DNA of 61,536 bases. It comes from Sphingomonadaceae bacterium. Its GTDB lineage: Bacteria; Pseudomonadota; Alphaproteobacteria; Sphingomonadales; Sphingomonadaceae. Position numbers and translations under genes: made by a program. The DNA is taken from positions 1-61,536 of the forward strand of contig JANYGB010000048.1 of assembly GCA_025359445.1 (NCBI GenBank), in the 5' to 3' direction. Position 1 is the stretch's first letter, and each line of letters starts with the position of its first letter. The notes below the pieces were generated by a model. It worked only from the letters and a program-made list of their open reading frames with translations, was not told where the DNA came from and did no database searches. This document shows positions 43,652 through 51,734 of this stretch, piece by piece.

Positions 43652-44985
43652 TGGACCAATCCATCGAGCAGCAATTCAAACATGGGGAAGCTGGTCGCAA
43701 TGGGGCGGGTGTCATCCACCTCAACCCCGTCGCGGCTGGCGAGTCCGGCCACCGCCATGCTCATCGCGATGCGGTGATCGAGGTGGGTTTTGGTGCGCGA
43801 ATTGGCGCTGCCGCGCAGTTGCTCGCCGCCGGTGCCTTCAATGGTCAGCCCGTCGGCCTGCTCGGTCACCCGCGCGCCTGCGCCGGTCAGTGCGGCGGCC
43901 ATCGCGGAGAGGCGGTCGCTCTCCTTGACCCGCAATTCATCGAGGCCCGAGGTGACGGTGGTCCCTTGCGCCATTGCCGCAGCCACGAACAGCACCGGGA
44001 ATTCGTCGATCATGCTGGGGGCGAGCGTCGGATCGACCTCGATCCCGGTCAGTGCCGAATGTTTGACCAGCAAGTCGGCCACCGGCTCGCCGCCGACTTC
44101 GCGCCGGTTGAGTTCCTCGATCGATCCGCCCATCTGGCGCAGCACGTTGACAATCCCGGCGCGGGTCGGGTTGAGGCCGACGTTCTGGATCAGCAGCTCG
44201 CTGCCCGGCACCACCAGCGCGGCGACGATGAAGAAGGCGGCCGAGGACGGATCGCCGGGGACTTCGATGGTCTGCGGCTTGAGCTCGGCCTCACCGACGA
44301 TCCGGATCACGCGTTCGCCGTTCACGATCTCAACGCTCAGGTCTGCTCCAAACCCGCGCAGCATCCGCTCAGAATGGTCGCGGGTCGGGATCGGCTCGAT
44401 CACCGTGGTGATCCCGGCGGTGTTGAGCCCCGCAAACAGGATCGCGCTCTTGACCTGAGCGCTCGCCACGGGAAGGCGGTAAGTAATCGGCACCGAGGGC
44501 CAGGCGCCCCGCAACGTCAATGGCAAACGCCCACCCTCGCTTGCCTCAAACGCCGCGCCCATCTGGCTGAGCGGTTCTATCACCCGGCCCATCGGGCGGC
44601 CCGACAGGCTGGCATCGCCAATGAATTGCGCGGTGATCGTGTGGCTCGATACCAGCCCCATCAGCAGCCGGGTCGAGGTGCCCGAATTGCCCATCTCCAG
44701 CGGTGCCTGCGGCTGGAGCAGCGCGCCGACCCCGACCCCATGGACCAACCACTCACCTTCGCCCAGCCGTTCGACGCTGGCGCCCATCGCCCGCATCGCC
44801 GCAGCAGTGGCGAGCACGTCCTCGCCCTCGAGCAGGCCCGATACCCGCGTCTCGCCCACCGCCAGCGCGCCGAGCATGATCGAGCGGTGGCTGATCGACT
44901 TGTCGCCGGGGACGCGGATGGTCCCGCGCAAGGGGCCAGCAGGCAGGAACCGGCGCTGGCGGGCAGGGGCGGCATCATTGTTCAC
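43648..44985 (-). CDS. aroA: 3-phosphoshikimate 1-carboxyvinyltransferase (EPSP synthase)
   Basis: A 445-residue shikimate-pathway enzyme joining PEP to shikimate-3-phosphate. GTG 44985 starts the normal N-terminus ([20 protein letters not shown]); an upstream in-frame extension is doubtful. [54 protein letters not shown] and [13 protein letters not shown] place it closest to the class II (CP4-like) group. At the PEP/glyphosate site it reads GNSGTSTR, where CP4 has GNAATGCR. Divergent from the FYDLN-acid gene. Confidence 0.95.
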   Translation of the reverse strand: MNNDAAPARQRRFLPAGPLRGTIRVPGDKSISHRSIMLGALAVGETRVSGLLEGEDVLATAAAMRAMGASVERLGEGEWLVHGVGVGALLQPQAPLEMGNSGTSTRLLMGLVSSHTITAQFIGDASLSGRPMGRVIEPLSQMGAAFEASEGGRLPLTLRGAWPSVPITYRLPVASAQVKSAILFAGLNTAGITTVIEPIPTRDHSERMLRGFGADLSVEIVNGERVIRIVGEAELKPQTIEVPGDPSSAAFFIVAALVVPGSELLIQNVGLNPTRAGIVNVLRQMGGSIEELNRREVGGEPVADLLVKHSALTGIEVDPTLAPSMIDEFPVLFVAAAMAQGTTVTSGLDELRVKESDRLSAMAAALTGAGARVTEQADGLTIEGTGGEQLRGSANSRTKTHLDHRIAMSMAVAGLASRDGVEVDDTRPIATSFPMFELLLDGLVQ

Positions 44986-45116
44986 GCGCGCGCTTTGACA
45001 GCGGGCGCGGGCTATGGCAAGGCGCGCCCCGCGCTGGGACTGGCGCATCTGCCTCCCAATCCGTATTTAGCTTTTTCGCCGCCTTGAGTAGCAGCGCGGC
45101 GCATGTGAGGAATTTT

Positions 45117-45437
45117 ATGGTCAAGGCTGAATGGGGTGCCAAGCACGGTTGCCCGAAATGCGGCACCCGCTTTTACGATCTGGGCAAGGATGACCCGATC
45201 ACATGCATCGAATGCGGCTATCTGTGGCAGGCCGATCCGGTGCTCAAATCGAAGCAGCCGATCCCATATGAAGAGATCAAGGCAAAGGTCGCCGAGGTTG
45301 CCGACACCGATCTGGCCGAGCAGGATCTCGAAGGCGTCGATGACGACGAGGATTCGCCCGACAATGACGTCGATCTCGGCGGCGATGACGATCTGGGCGT
45401 GGGCATCGATGGTGACGCGGACGCTGCCGAAACCTGA
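45117..45437 (+). CDS. FYDLN-acid zinc-ribbon protein (TIGR02300)
   Basis: A 106-residue protein: the N-terminal KAEWGAKHGCPKCGTRFYDLGKDDP and CIECGY form a four-Cys zinc ribbon with the FYDL signature, followed by a very acidic tail (GVDDDEDSPDNDVDLGG onward). The family is widespread in alphaproteobacteria and its function is unknown; the ribbon-plus-acidic-tail form suggests a nucleic-acid or transcription partner. ATG 45117 is the natural start. A possible terminator lies downstream. Confidence 0.9.
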   Translation: MVKAEWGAKHGCPKCGTRFYDLGKDDPITCIECGYLWQADPVLKSKQPIPYEEIKAKVAEVADTDLAEQDLEGVDDDEDSPDNDVDLGGDDDLGVGIDGDADAAET

Positions 45438-45472
45438 GGCGATTTGAGCCCATTATGGGCTTGCCAAGGTGC

Positions 45473-45497
45473 GAGGCCGCAACTAAATGGCGGCCTC
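45473..45497 (+). terminator. Possible terminator after the FYDLN-acid gene
   Basis: GAGGCCGC (45473-45480) pairs with GCGGCCTC (45490-45497) around AACTAAATG, followed by TTGCGCTTT. The U-tract is poor, so strength is uncertain. A small GCCCA/TGGGC hairpin precedes it. Confidence 0.45.
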
Positions 45498-45555
45498 TTG
45501 CGCTTTGGCGTGAGGATTGGCGGACCCTCCGGGGTTTGCTTGATACGAATGGTAC

Positions 45556-45631
45556 GGGGCCTTAGCTCAGCTGGGAGAGCGCCTGCATGGCATGCAGGAG
45601 GTCAGCGGTTCGATCCCGCTAGGCTCCACCA
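45556..45631 (+). tRNA. tRNA-Ala (GGC)
   Basis: A 76-nt cloverleaf: acceptor GGGGCCT with AGGCTCC (one G-T), D-arm GCTC...GAGC, anticodon stem CCTGC/GCAGG with loop ATGGCAT (anticodon GGC), T-arm AGCGG/CCGCT with GTTCGATC, and an encoded CCA. It reads GCC/GCU alanine codons. A strong terminator follows at 45691. Confidence 0.96.
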
Positions 45632-45690
45632 CCATTCGCCGATTGGTTTGATTTGAACTGCATCGGGACGAAACGAATAACTGATTTCCA

Positions 45691-45725
45691 CGCTGGCTGA
45701 CGAGGTTTCGTCCGCCGGCGTTTTT
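45691..45725 (+). terminator. Rho-independent terminator of tRNA-Ala
   Basis: The stem CGCTGGC-T-GACGA pairs with TCGTC-C-GCCGGCG (one G-T and one mismatch) around GGTT, followed directly by TTTTT. It lies 60 nt after the tRNA and 46 nt before ffh. Confidence 0.85.
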
Positions 45726-45770
45726 CGCGTTTGGCCAATTCGGGCCAGCGTGAGCGGAGTAAAACGCGCG

Positions 45771-47213
45771 ATGTTCGATACGCTGTCCGATCGGCTCGGG
45801 ACCGTCTTTGACCGGCTCAAAGGGCGCGGTGCGCTGGGCGAGCAGGACGTGCGCGAGGCCATGCGCGAAGTGCGGATCGCGCTGCTCGAAGCCGACGTCG
45901 CGCTGCCGGTGGTGCGCCGCTTCATCGATGCGGTGACCGAGCAGGCGATCGGCCAGTCGGTGCTGCGTTCGATCACCCCGGGGCAGCAGGTCGTCAAGAT
46001 CGTCAACGACGCACTGGTGGAGATGCTCGGCGGCGACGAAGTGGCCGAGCTCGATCTCAACGCTGCGCCGCCGGTGGTGATCATGATGGTCGGGCTGCAG
46101 GGCTCGGGCAAGACCACCACCACTGCCAAGCTTGCCAAGCTGCTCAAGGAAAAGCAGGGCAAGAAAGTGCTGATGGCGTCGCTCGACGTCAATCGACCGG
46201 CCGCGCAGGAACAATTGAAAGTGCTGGGCGAGCAGGTCGATGTTGCGACGCTGCCGATCATCGCTGGGCAGCAGCCGACCGAGATTGCCACCCGCGCGCT
46301 GCAATCGGCCAAGCTGCAGGCCGTCGATGTGCTGCTGCTCGATACTGCGGGGCGCCTTCACGTCGATCAGCAACTGATGGACGAGATGCAGGCGGTCGCC
46401 GGAATTTCGGTCCCGCGCGAAGTGCTGTTGGTGGTCGATGCGCTGACCGGGCAGGACGCGGTCAACGTCGCCCAGTCGTTCACGAGCCAAGTCCCGCTGA
46501 CCGGCGTCGTGCTGACCCGGATGGATGGCGATGCGCGCGGCGGCGCGGCGCTGTCGATGCGGGCAGTTACCGGCAAGCCGATCAAGTTCGCCGGGACCGG
46601 CGAAAAGCTCGATGCGATCGAGGCGTTCAATCCGGGCCGGGTCGCGGGCCGTATCCTGGGCATGGGCGATATCGTCTCGATCGTCGAACGGGCCGCGCAG
46701 GCAATCAACGAGGACGAGGCCGAGCGCATGGCCGCGCGGATGGCCAAGGGTCAGTTCGACATGAACGATCTGGCCGGGCAGTTCCGCAACATGCGCAAGA
46801 TGGGCGGGATCGGCGCGCTGGCGGGCATGATCCCCGGCATGAAGAAGGCCAAAGCGGCGATGCAATCGAGCGGGATGGACGACAAGGTGCTGGTGCATCT
46901 TGAGGCCCTGATCGGCTCGATGACCCCCAAGGAGCGCACGCGCCCCGAACTGCTTAACGCCAAGCGCAAGATCCGCGTCGCCAAGGGTGCAGGCCTCAAT
47001 GTGCAGGACGTCAACAAGCTGCTCAAGATGCACCAGGAAATGGCCACCGCGATGAAGCGGCTGAAGAAGATGGGCGGGCTCAAGGGCCTGGCTGGAATGT
47101 TCGGCGGAGGCGGCGGTGGCGGTATGGGCGGAATGGGCGCCGGCGATGGCGGACTGCCCGGGCTGGGCGGCGGGGCGCTGCCCTCCAATATCAACGATTT
47201 ACTTAAGAAATAG
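45771..47213 (+). CDS. ffh: Signal recognition particle protein Ffh (SRP54)
   Basis: A 480-residue GTPase that targets membrane and secreted proteins to the translocon with SRP RNA. N domain 1-85; G domain with GLQGSGKTTTTAKLA (G1), SLDVNRPAAQEQL, LLDTAGRLHVD (G3), TRMDGDARGGAALS (G4) and KFAGTGEKLDAIEAF; Met-rich M domain from about 295 with the RNA/signal-binding GMIPGMKKAK part. The tail is unusually Gly/Met-rich (GGGGGGGMGGMGAGDGG) before LPSNINDLLKK. First gene of the ffh-rpsP-rimM-...-trmD-rplS block. Confidence 0.97.
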   Translation: MFDTLSDRLGTVFDRLKGRGALGEQDVREAMREVRIALLEADVALPVVRRFIDAVTEQAIGQSVLRSITPGQQVVKIVNDALVEMLGGDEVAELDLNAAPPVVIMMVGLQGSGKTTTTAKLAKLLKEKQGKKVLMASLDVNRPAAQEQLKVLGEQVDVATLPIIAGQQPTEIATRALQSAKLQAVDVLLLDTAGRLHVDQQLMDEMQAVAGISVPREVLLVVDALTGQDAVNVAQSFTSQVPLTGVVLTRMDGDARGGAALSMRAVTGKPIKFAGTGEKLDAIEAFNPGRVAGRILGMGDIVSIVERAAQAINEDEAERMAARMAKGQFDMNDLAGQFRNMRKMGGIGALAGMIPGMKKAKAAMQSSGMDDKVLVHLEALIGSMTPKERTRPELLNAKRKIRVAKGAGLNVQDVNKLLKMHQEMATAMKRLKKMGGLKGLAGMFGGGGGGGMGGMGAGDGGLPGLGGGALPSNINDLLKK

Positions 47214-47254
47214 CCAATTCGAACTTTAACTGAATTCTTTGAAAGGTAATCCAA

Positions 47255-48076
47255 ATGTCTGTAGCTCTTCGTCTTTCGCGTGGTGGTTCCAAGAAGCGCC
47301 CGTATTACAAGGTGGTTGTCTCAAACAGCCGCGCGCCGCGTGACGGCAAGTATCTTGAACAGGTCGGAACTTACAACCCGCTGCTCGCCAAGGACGACGA
47401 AAACCGCGTCCGCCTGATCGAAGACCGCATCAAGTACTGGCTGGGCGTCGGCGCACAGCCGACTGACCGCGTCGCGCGTATGCTCGACAAAGCCGGGATC
47501 AAGGAACGCGCTGCGACCAACAACCCTAACAAGGCCGAGCCGGGCAAGAAGGCCACGGACCGTGTCAAGGACAAGGCCGGCAAGGCCGTCGCCGCTGCTG
47601 AAGCCGCGGAAGCTGCCAAGGTCGCTGCTGCCGAAGCCGCCGAAGCTGCTGCCAACGCGCCGGTTGAAGAAGTTCCTGAAGTCGCTGCCGAAGCACCCGC
47701 AGAGGCACCAGCCGAAGCGCCGAGCACAGATGCCCCGGTTGAGGCCGCTGCGACTGATGCTGGCGAAGAGCCTGCTACTCCCGACGTTCCCGCTGAAGTG
47801 CCGTCCGAAGCGCCCGCTGAAGACGCTCCGGTTGAAGCTCCGATGGAAGAGCCCGCCGAAGTGCCCGCAGTCGAAGCCCCTGTTGAAGTGCCCGCCGAAG
47901 CGCCTGCTGAAGCGCCTGCTGAAGCGCCTGCGGTTGAAGCCCCTGCGGCTGATCCGGTCGAAACACCGGTCGCCAACGCATCGGTGGAAGGCACTTCGGC
48001 CACTCCCGACGCCGATGCTGGTGACAGCGTCGAAGCGGTGGGCGGCGAAAACGCGCAAAAGCCGGCTGAGGGTTGA
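47255..48076 (+). CDS. rpsP: 30S ribosomal protein S16 with a very long acidic Ala/Pro tail
   Basis: A 273-residue protein where bacterial S16 is normally about 80. Residues 1-82 are ordinary S16: [40 protein letters not shown] and [20 protein letters not shown]. After a basic linker ([20 protein letters not shown]), about 170 residues are built from EAAEAA and EAPAEAP/VEAP repeats rich in Glu, Ala and Pro, and probably disordered. Some sphingomonads carry shorter extensions. No frameshift is needed; the codons are continuous through the tail. Confidence 0.94.
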   Translation: MSVALRLSRGGSKKRPYYKVVVSNSRAPRDGKYLEQVGTYNPLLAKDDENRVRLIEDRIKYWLGVGAQPTDRVARMLDKAGIKERAATNNPNKAEPGKKATDRVKDKAGKAVAAAEAAEAAKVAAAEAAEAAANAPVEEVPEVAAEAPAEAPAEAPSTDAPVEAAATDAGEEPATPDVPAEVPSEAPAEDAPVEAPMEEPAEVPAVEAPVEVPAEAPAEAPAEAPAVEAPAADPVETPVANASVEGTSATPDADAGDSVEAVGGENAQKPAEG

Positions 48077-48079
48077 CCC

Positions 48080-48568
48080 TTGGCCGCTGACCGCCCCGTT
48101 ACGCTGGCCGCTATCATCGGCGCGAAGGGCATTGCGGGCGAGGTGCGGCTGAAACTGTTCGGTGAAGGCGTGGCGGGGCTCAAACCCTTCCGCGCCTTCA
48201 ACGACGGCAAGCTGGTGATCGAAAAGCTGAGCGATGATGGCAAGGGCGGCGCGGTCGCGCGCTTTGCCGGGGTAACCGATCGCAACGCGGCTGAGGCGCT
48301 GCGCGGGACCGTGCTGACCGTGCCGCGCGGCGCTTTGCCCGCGCTGGGCGAAGGCGAATACTACTATGCCGACTTGCTTGGGCTGCCGGCGGTTTCCACC
48401 GACGGCGACGATCTGGGCGTCTGTGTCGGCGTCGAGAACTTCGGCGCGGGCGATGTGATCGAAATCGAACGCCCCGACAAGAAACGCTTCATGGTGCCGA
48501 TGCGCGCCGAAGCGGTGCCGGAATGGGGCGACAAGTTGGTCATCACGGCAGCCTACGCCCTCGATTAA
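48080..48568 (+). CDS. rimM: Ribosome maturation factor RimM
   Basis: A 162-residue factor for 30S head assembly that works with S19. The N-terminal RimM domain starts VTLAAIIGAKGIAGEVRLKLFGEG; the PRC-barrel part has EYYYADLLGLPAVSTDGDDLG and RFMVPMRAEAVPEWGDKLVI. The start is TTG 48080, four bases after the rpsP stop. It converges on the amidase gene with a 4-nt tail overlap, which breaks the usual rimM-trmD adjacency. Confidence 0.93.
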   Translation: MAADRPVTLAAIIGAKGIAGEVRLKLFGEGVAGLKPFRAFNDGKLVIEKLSDDGKGGAVARFAGVTDRNAAEALRGTVLTVPRGALPALGEGEYYYADLLGLPAVSTDGDDLGVCVGVENFGAGDVIEIERPDKKRFMVPMRAEAVPEWGDKLVITAAYALD

Positions 48569-49407
48569 GCTGACAGTAGTCTGTCCAGCTTCTTGGCGAA
48601 CTTCTTCAAGTCGAAATTCTGCGGATCGTCGTGCGCATCGGGGATGCCATCGTCCACGGTCGAATGGAACGCCGGGATCAGCCAGTGCCCAGCGCGCGCG
48701 CTGGCATAGACGTAAAGCGCAGCGAGTATCTTGTACTGCGCGGGGGTGAAGCCGGGTTTGGGGCCATAGGTCTGCCCGCGATTGGTTGCCCCGGGCAGAA
48801 AGCGGCGCGGCTGGACGGTTTCTATATGGACGAACCTTCCGCGTGCGGCGGGGCCGACCACGCGGCTTTCAAGTTTGGTCGCGCGCCAAGGAATGCTGAA
48901 ATCGTGCGCTGCCCAGATCTGTCCCTGCCGGTTGAGGAAAATGTGCGCGACAGGCTCGGCGGCAAGATATGACGCGAAGCTGTTGACCTTGGGGTCGTTG
49001 TCGAGGTGGCGCGGGAAGGGCTCGGCGCCCATGAACGGCTCGCTGGTATCGTGGATCACGAAGTATAGCAGCGGCACCCCGGCCTCGGTCTGCGATGCGG
49101 GTAGGTCCTGATAGCCCAGCGCGTAGTCGCGGTACAGCTGAGGGAACACGGCTATCGCCGCCGCTTTCTGCGCCGCGGTGGGCGCACCGCCTTGCTCCAT
49201 CAGCTGTGCGATCACCGGCGGAAGAGGCTGGGGTGACTTTTTCCCCATCAGCTCCACTTTGCGCAGCAGGCAGGTCGCCTGTTCGACCGGCGAGCCCGCG
49301 AAAGTCAGCGTATCGCGATCAAACTGGCAGCCGCCAATAAGTTCGGCAGAAGCTGGGGCGGCGAGGGTGAGTGTCACCGAAACGGAGGCGATGGTCAGTT
49401 TGCGCAA
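48565..49407 (-). CDS. Exported N-acetylmuramoyl-L-alanine amidase-like protein
   Basis: A 280-residue protein with a signal peptide (MRKLTIASVSVTLTLAAPASA). An Amidase_2-like core is suggested by YFVIHDTSEP (first His), VAHIFLNRQGQIWAAHDF (strand and Zn-binding His region), GRFVHIETVQP and FHSTVDDGIPDAHDDPQNFD (second His and a DP pattern as in AmpD). It probably cleaves the amide between MurNAc and L-Ala in peptidoglycan. Its start codon abuts the vapBC promoter, so both may be divergently controlled there. Confidence 0.72.
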   Translation of the reverse strand: MRKLTIASVSVTLTLAAPASAELIGGCQFDRDTLTFAGSPVEQATCLLRKVELMGKKSPQPLPPVIAQLMEQGGAPTAAQKAAAIAVFPQLYRDYALGYQDLPASQTEAGVPLLYFVIHDTSEPFMGAEPFPRHLDNDPKVNSFASYLAAEPVAHIFLNRQGQIWAAHDFSIPWRATKLESRVVGPAARGRFVHIETVQPRRFLPGATNRGQTYGPKPGFTPAQYKILAALYVYASARAGHWLIPAFHSTVDDGIPDAHDDPQNFDLKKFAKKLDRLLSA

Positions 49408-49447
49408 TTGACGGGCCTGAGCAAATGTATATACACAGCGTATATAC
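49408..49447 (+). promoter_or_regulatory. vapBC promoter with paired palindromic operator
   Basis: Two identical palindromes GTATATAC (49427-49434 and 49440-49447), 13 nt apart centre to centre, lie just before vapB. TTGACG (49408-49413) with TATACA (49430-49435) at 16 nt forms a fair promoter whose -10 overlaps the first palindrome. This fits autorepression by VapB, or by VapBC, as known for the family. It also borders the divergent amidase start. Confidence 0.7.
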
Positions 49448-49457
49448 GGAGACTGAT

Positions 49458-49820
49458 ATGAGCGACCACGACAAGAATGCAGTACGCGACATGCGTCAAG
49501 CTTTCGATGTGTCGGGTGCGGCGCAGTCTGCGGAAGTCTTAGTGCCGTCGCGCCGGGTCAAGGTTTTCAAATCGGGCAATTCCTTGGCGGTGCGGATGCC
49601 CAAGGGGCTGAGTCTGGAGGCTGGGATGGAACTTGAACTCAACATTGCGGCCAGCGGAGCACTGGAATTGCGCAAGATCGAACCACCAAAGGCGAAGCTC
49701 GATATCAGCGGATTTTGGGGCAAGTGCCCTTGGCTGGAACCCTTGCCCAGGGAAATGCGCGAATTTGAAGAGCGCCCCAGCACTATTGCGGCGCGTGAGA
49801 AAGCGGAAAAGCAAGGGTGA
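49458..49820 (+). CDS. vapB: VapB-type (AbrB/MazE-like) antitoxin
   Basis: A 120-residue protein; GGAG precedes ATG 49458. An extra N-terminal segment (DKNAVRDMRQAFDVSGAAQ) is followed by the SpoVT/AbrB swapped-hairpin fold RRVKVFKSGNSLAVRMPKGL. The C-terminal part (DISGFWGKCPWLEPLPREM) should bind and cover the toxin. The stop overlaps vapC (GTGA). Family: VagC/VapB antitoxins. Confidence 0.87.
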   Translation: MSDHDKNAVRDMRQAFDVSGAAQSAEVLVPSRRVKVFKSGNSLAVRMPKGLSLEAGMELELNIAASGALELRKIEPPKAKLDISGFWGKCPWLEPLPREMREFEERPSTIAAREKAEKQG

Positions 49821-50194
49821 ATCGCTTCCTGATTGACGCAGACAGCGCCATTTATGCCATGGCTGGGCGATTCCCGGCCATGGCAACGCGGTTGGCTGCG
49901 TGTGGTCCGGGCGAACTAGCAATTTCCTCGATCAGTTTTTCCGAAATTGCTTTGGGCAGCCATGTCGGCAAACCGCCAACACCTGCCGTGCTGGATAACT
50001 TTGTTACGGTTGTCCCTGTACTTGCTTACGATGAAGCGGCGGCGCGGGCTTATGCAACGCTGCCCTTCAAACGCGCCCGCTTTGACAGGCTGCTGGCGGC
50101 CCATGCGTTGAGCATCGGGGCGGTGGTGGTGACCAACAACGAGGCCGACTTCGCCGATGTGCCGGGGTTGGTGGTTGAGAACTGGACGGTTTGA
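49817..50194 (+). CDS. vapC: VapC-type PIN-domain toxin
   Basis: A 125-residue RNase of the PIN family. The acidic site is D7 (FLIDADSAIY), E43 (ISFSEIALG), D90 (ARFDRLLAAHAL) and an acidic position near 109-111 (VTNNEADFADVPGL). VapC toxins cut initiator tRNA or rRNA and are blocked by VapB. GTG overlaps the antitoxin stop by 4 nt. Intact motifs suggest a working pair. Confidence 0.9.
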   Translation: MNRFLIDADSAIYAMAGRFPAMATRLAACGPGELAISSISFSEIALGSHVGKPPTPAVLDNFVTVVPVLAYDEAAARAYATLPFKRARFDRLLAAHALSIGAVVVTNNEADFADVPGLVVENWTV

Positions 50195-50532
50195 TGACGC
50201 TGTTTTCGTTGCTCGGGTCTATTGTCCTGTTGGTTGTTTTCATCGTGCCGCTATGCGTGACGCTTTTAGCTACGCGGATACGTCCCGAGTGGTCGCGAAA
50301 GAAACTATTGTTGCTGTCGTCGGGCCTCATTTCGATACTGAATGTCGGTATACTCATTTTTGCTTTTGTGGGACTGGTAACATCGGAAATTCAGCGGGTT
50401 GATGCACTCGACGATGCGCCACAGCGCGCGTTTTTTGGTTTGCTGTTCGTCTTTCCGGTGTCGAGCCTGTTTGGACTTGGCTTTGGATTCATTGCAGGCC
50501 TGATGGCTCTCAGATTAAGCCGAACGAAATGA
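50194..50532 (+). CDS. Hypothetical membrane protein between vapC and trmD
   Basis: A 112-residue protein with about three membrane helices ([60 protein letters not shown]). The start shares one base with the vapC stop (TGATG) and the end overlaps trmD (ATGA), so it is locked into the run. G+C is visibly lower than in its neighbours. No family is recognised. It may simply be cargo that arrived with the toxin-antitoxin block. Confidence 0.65.
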   Translation: MTLFSLLGSIVLLVVFIVPLCVTLLATRIRPEWSRKKLLLLSSGLISILNVGILIFAFVGLVTSEIQRVDALDDAPQRAFFGLLFVFPVSSLFGLGFGFIAGLMALRLSRTK

Positions 50533-51275
50533 CCTTCGCCGCCACCATCCTCACGCTTTATCCGGAGATGTTCCCCGGGCCGCTGGGCATTTCGCTCGCC
50601 GGGCGGGCGCGGGAGGAGGGGAAATGGTCGCTCGATGCAGTGCAGATCAGGGACTTTGCAATCGACAAGCACCGCACGGTGGATGACACGCCAGCCGGCG
50701 GCGGGGCGGGGATGGTGCTGCGCGCGGATGTGCTGGGGGCGGCGATTGACCAAGCCAAAACCCAGAACCCGGACAGCCCACTCCTCGCTATGACCCCGCG
50801 CGGCACGCCACTCTCCCAGGCCCGCGTGCGCGAGCTTGCTTCCGGCCCCGGCGTCATCATTCTGTGCGGACGCTTTGAAGGGTTCGACGAACGCATTTTC
50901 GCCGCGCGCGGGGTTGACGAAGTCTCCGTGGGCGACATCGTCCTGTCGGGCGGAGAGCCGGCTGCGATCATGCTGCTTGATGCTTGCATTCGGCTGCTTC
51001 CCGGCGTAATGGGCGCAGCTTCCAGTGGTACCGAGGAATCCTTCGAACAAGGATTGCTTGAATATCCGCACTATACCCGCCCGGTGGAATGGGAAGGGCG
51101 CACGATTCCCGAAGTGTTGCGATCGGGGGATCATGCGAAGATCGCAGGCTGGCGTAAAAGCCAGTCCGAGATCGATACACGGTTACGCAGGCCGGATCTT
51201 TGGGAGCGTCATCAGGGCGTTCGGGTCCAGTCTGCCTCTGGCGCGCGGCATGAACAGAAGGAACCGGGTTCATGA
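50529..51275 (+). CDS. trmD: tRNA (guanine(37)-N1)-methyltransferase
   Basis: A 248-residue SPOUT methyltransferase that makes m1G37 and prevents frameshifting; essential in many bacteria. [58 protein letters not shown] and the knot region [14 protein letters not shown] are diagnostic. Start overlaps the membrane gene (ATGA) and end overlaps rplS (ATGA). It normally follows rimM directly; here about 1.95 kb intervenes. Confidence 0.96.
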   Translation: MTFAATILTLYPEMFPGPLGISLAGRAREEGKWSLDAVQIRDFAIDKHRTVDDTPAGGGAGMVLRADVLGAAIDQAKTQNPDSPLLAMTPRGTPLSQARVRELASGPGVIILCGRFEGFDERIFAARGVDEVSVGDIVLSGGEPAAIMLLDACIRLLPGVMGAASSGTEESFEQGLLEYPHYTRPVEWEGRTIPEVLRSGDHAKIAGWRKSQSEIDTRLRRPDLWERHQGVRVQSASGARHEQKEPGS

Positions 51276-51640
51276 ACCTGATCCAGCAGATCGAAGCCGA
51301 GGAAATTGCCAAGGCTGCGAAAGAAATTCCGGAATTCCGCCCCGGTGACACCATCCGCGTCGGCGTGAAGGTGATCGAAGGCGAACGCAGCCGTGTCCAA
51401 AACTATGAAGGCGTGTGCATCGCGCGTTCGAACAAGGGCATCAGCAGCAACTTCACCGTGCGCAAGATGAGCTTTGGCGAAGGCGTGGAACGTGTGTTCC
51501 CGATCTATTCGCCCAACATCGACAGCATCACCGTGGTCCGCAAGGGCGTGGTGCGGCGTGCGAAGCTTTATTACCTGCGCGGCCGCACCGGCAAGCGCGC
51601 TCGCATCGCCGAGCGCCGCGATCCGCGTCCGGGCGAGTAA
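51272..51640 (+). CDS. rplS: 50S ribosomal protein L19
   Basis: A 122-residue large-subunit protein at the 30S interface. [58 protein letters not shown] and [17 protein letters not shown] match the family. Coupled to trmD by ATGA; followed by a strong terminator. Confidence 0.97.
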   Translation: MNLIQQIEAEEIAKAAKEIPEFRPGDTIRVGVKVIEGERSRVQNYEGVCIARSNKGISSNFTVRKMSFGEGVERVFPIYSPNIDSITVVRKGVVRRAKLYYLRGRTGKRARIAERRDPRPGE

Positions 51641-51676
51641 GCTCAAGGCACTGGCGCTTCGTCGCCAATTCGCTTT

Positions 51677-51716
51677 AAGAAGGCGTCCCGGGTAACCGGG
51701 GCGCCTTCTTGCTTTT
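51677..51716 (+). terminator. Rho-independent terminator after rplS
   Basis: AAGAAGGCGTCCCGG pairs with CCGGGGCGCCTTCTT (one G-T) around GTAA, followed by GCTTTT. It ends the ffh-to-rplS block. Confidence 0.88.
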
Positions 51717-51734
51717 GGGGATTACCACCTTGCC

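Noticed and set aside
43651..45087. 478-codon plus-strand open frame opposite aroA
   Set aside because: Shadow frame; aroA on the minus strand has all catalytic motifs.
45438..45770. SRP RNA or other ncRNA beside ffh
   Set aside because: The gap holds tRNA-Ala and terminators; no SRP RNA core motif is visible.
45567..47033. Long minus-strand open frame opposite ffh
   Set aside because: It is a His/Arg-rich antisense frame of a strongly conserved gene in GC-rich DNA; it has no recognisable domain.
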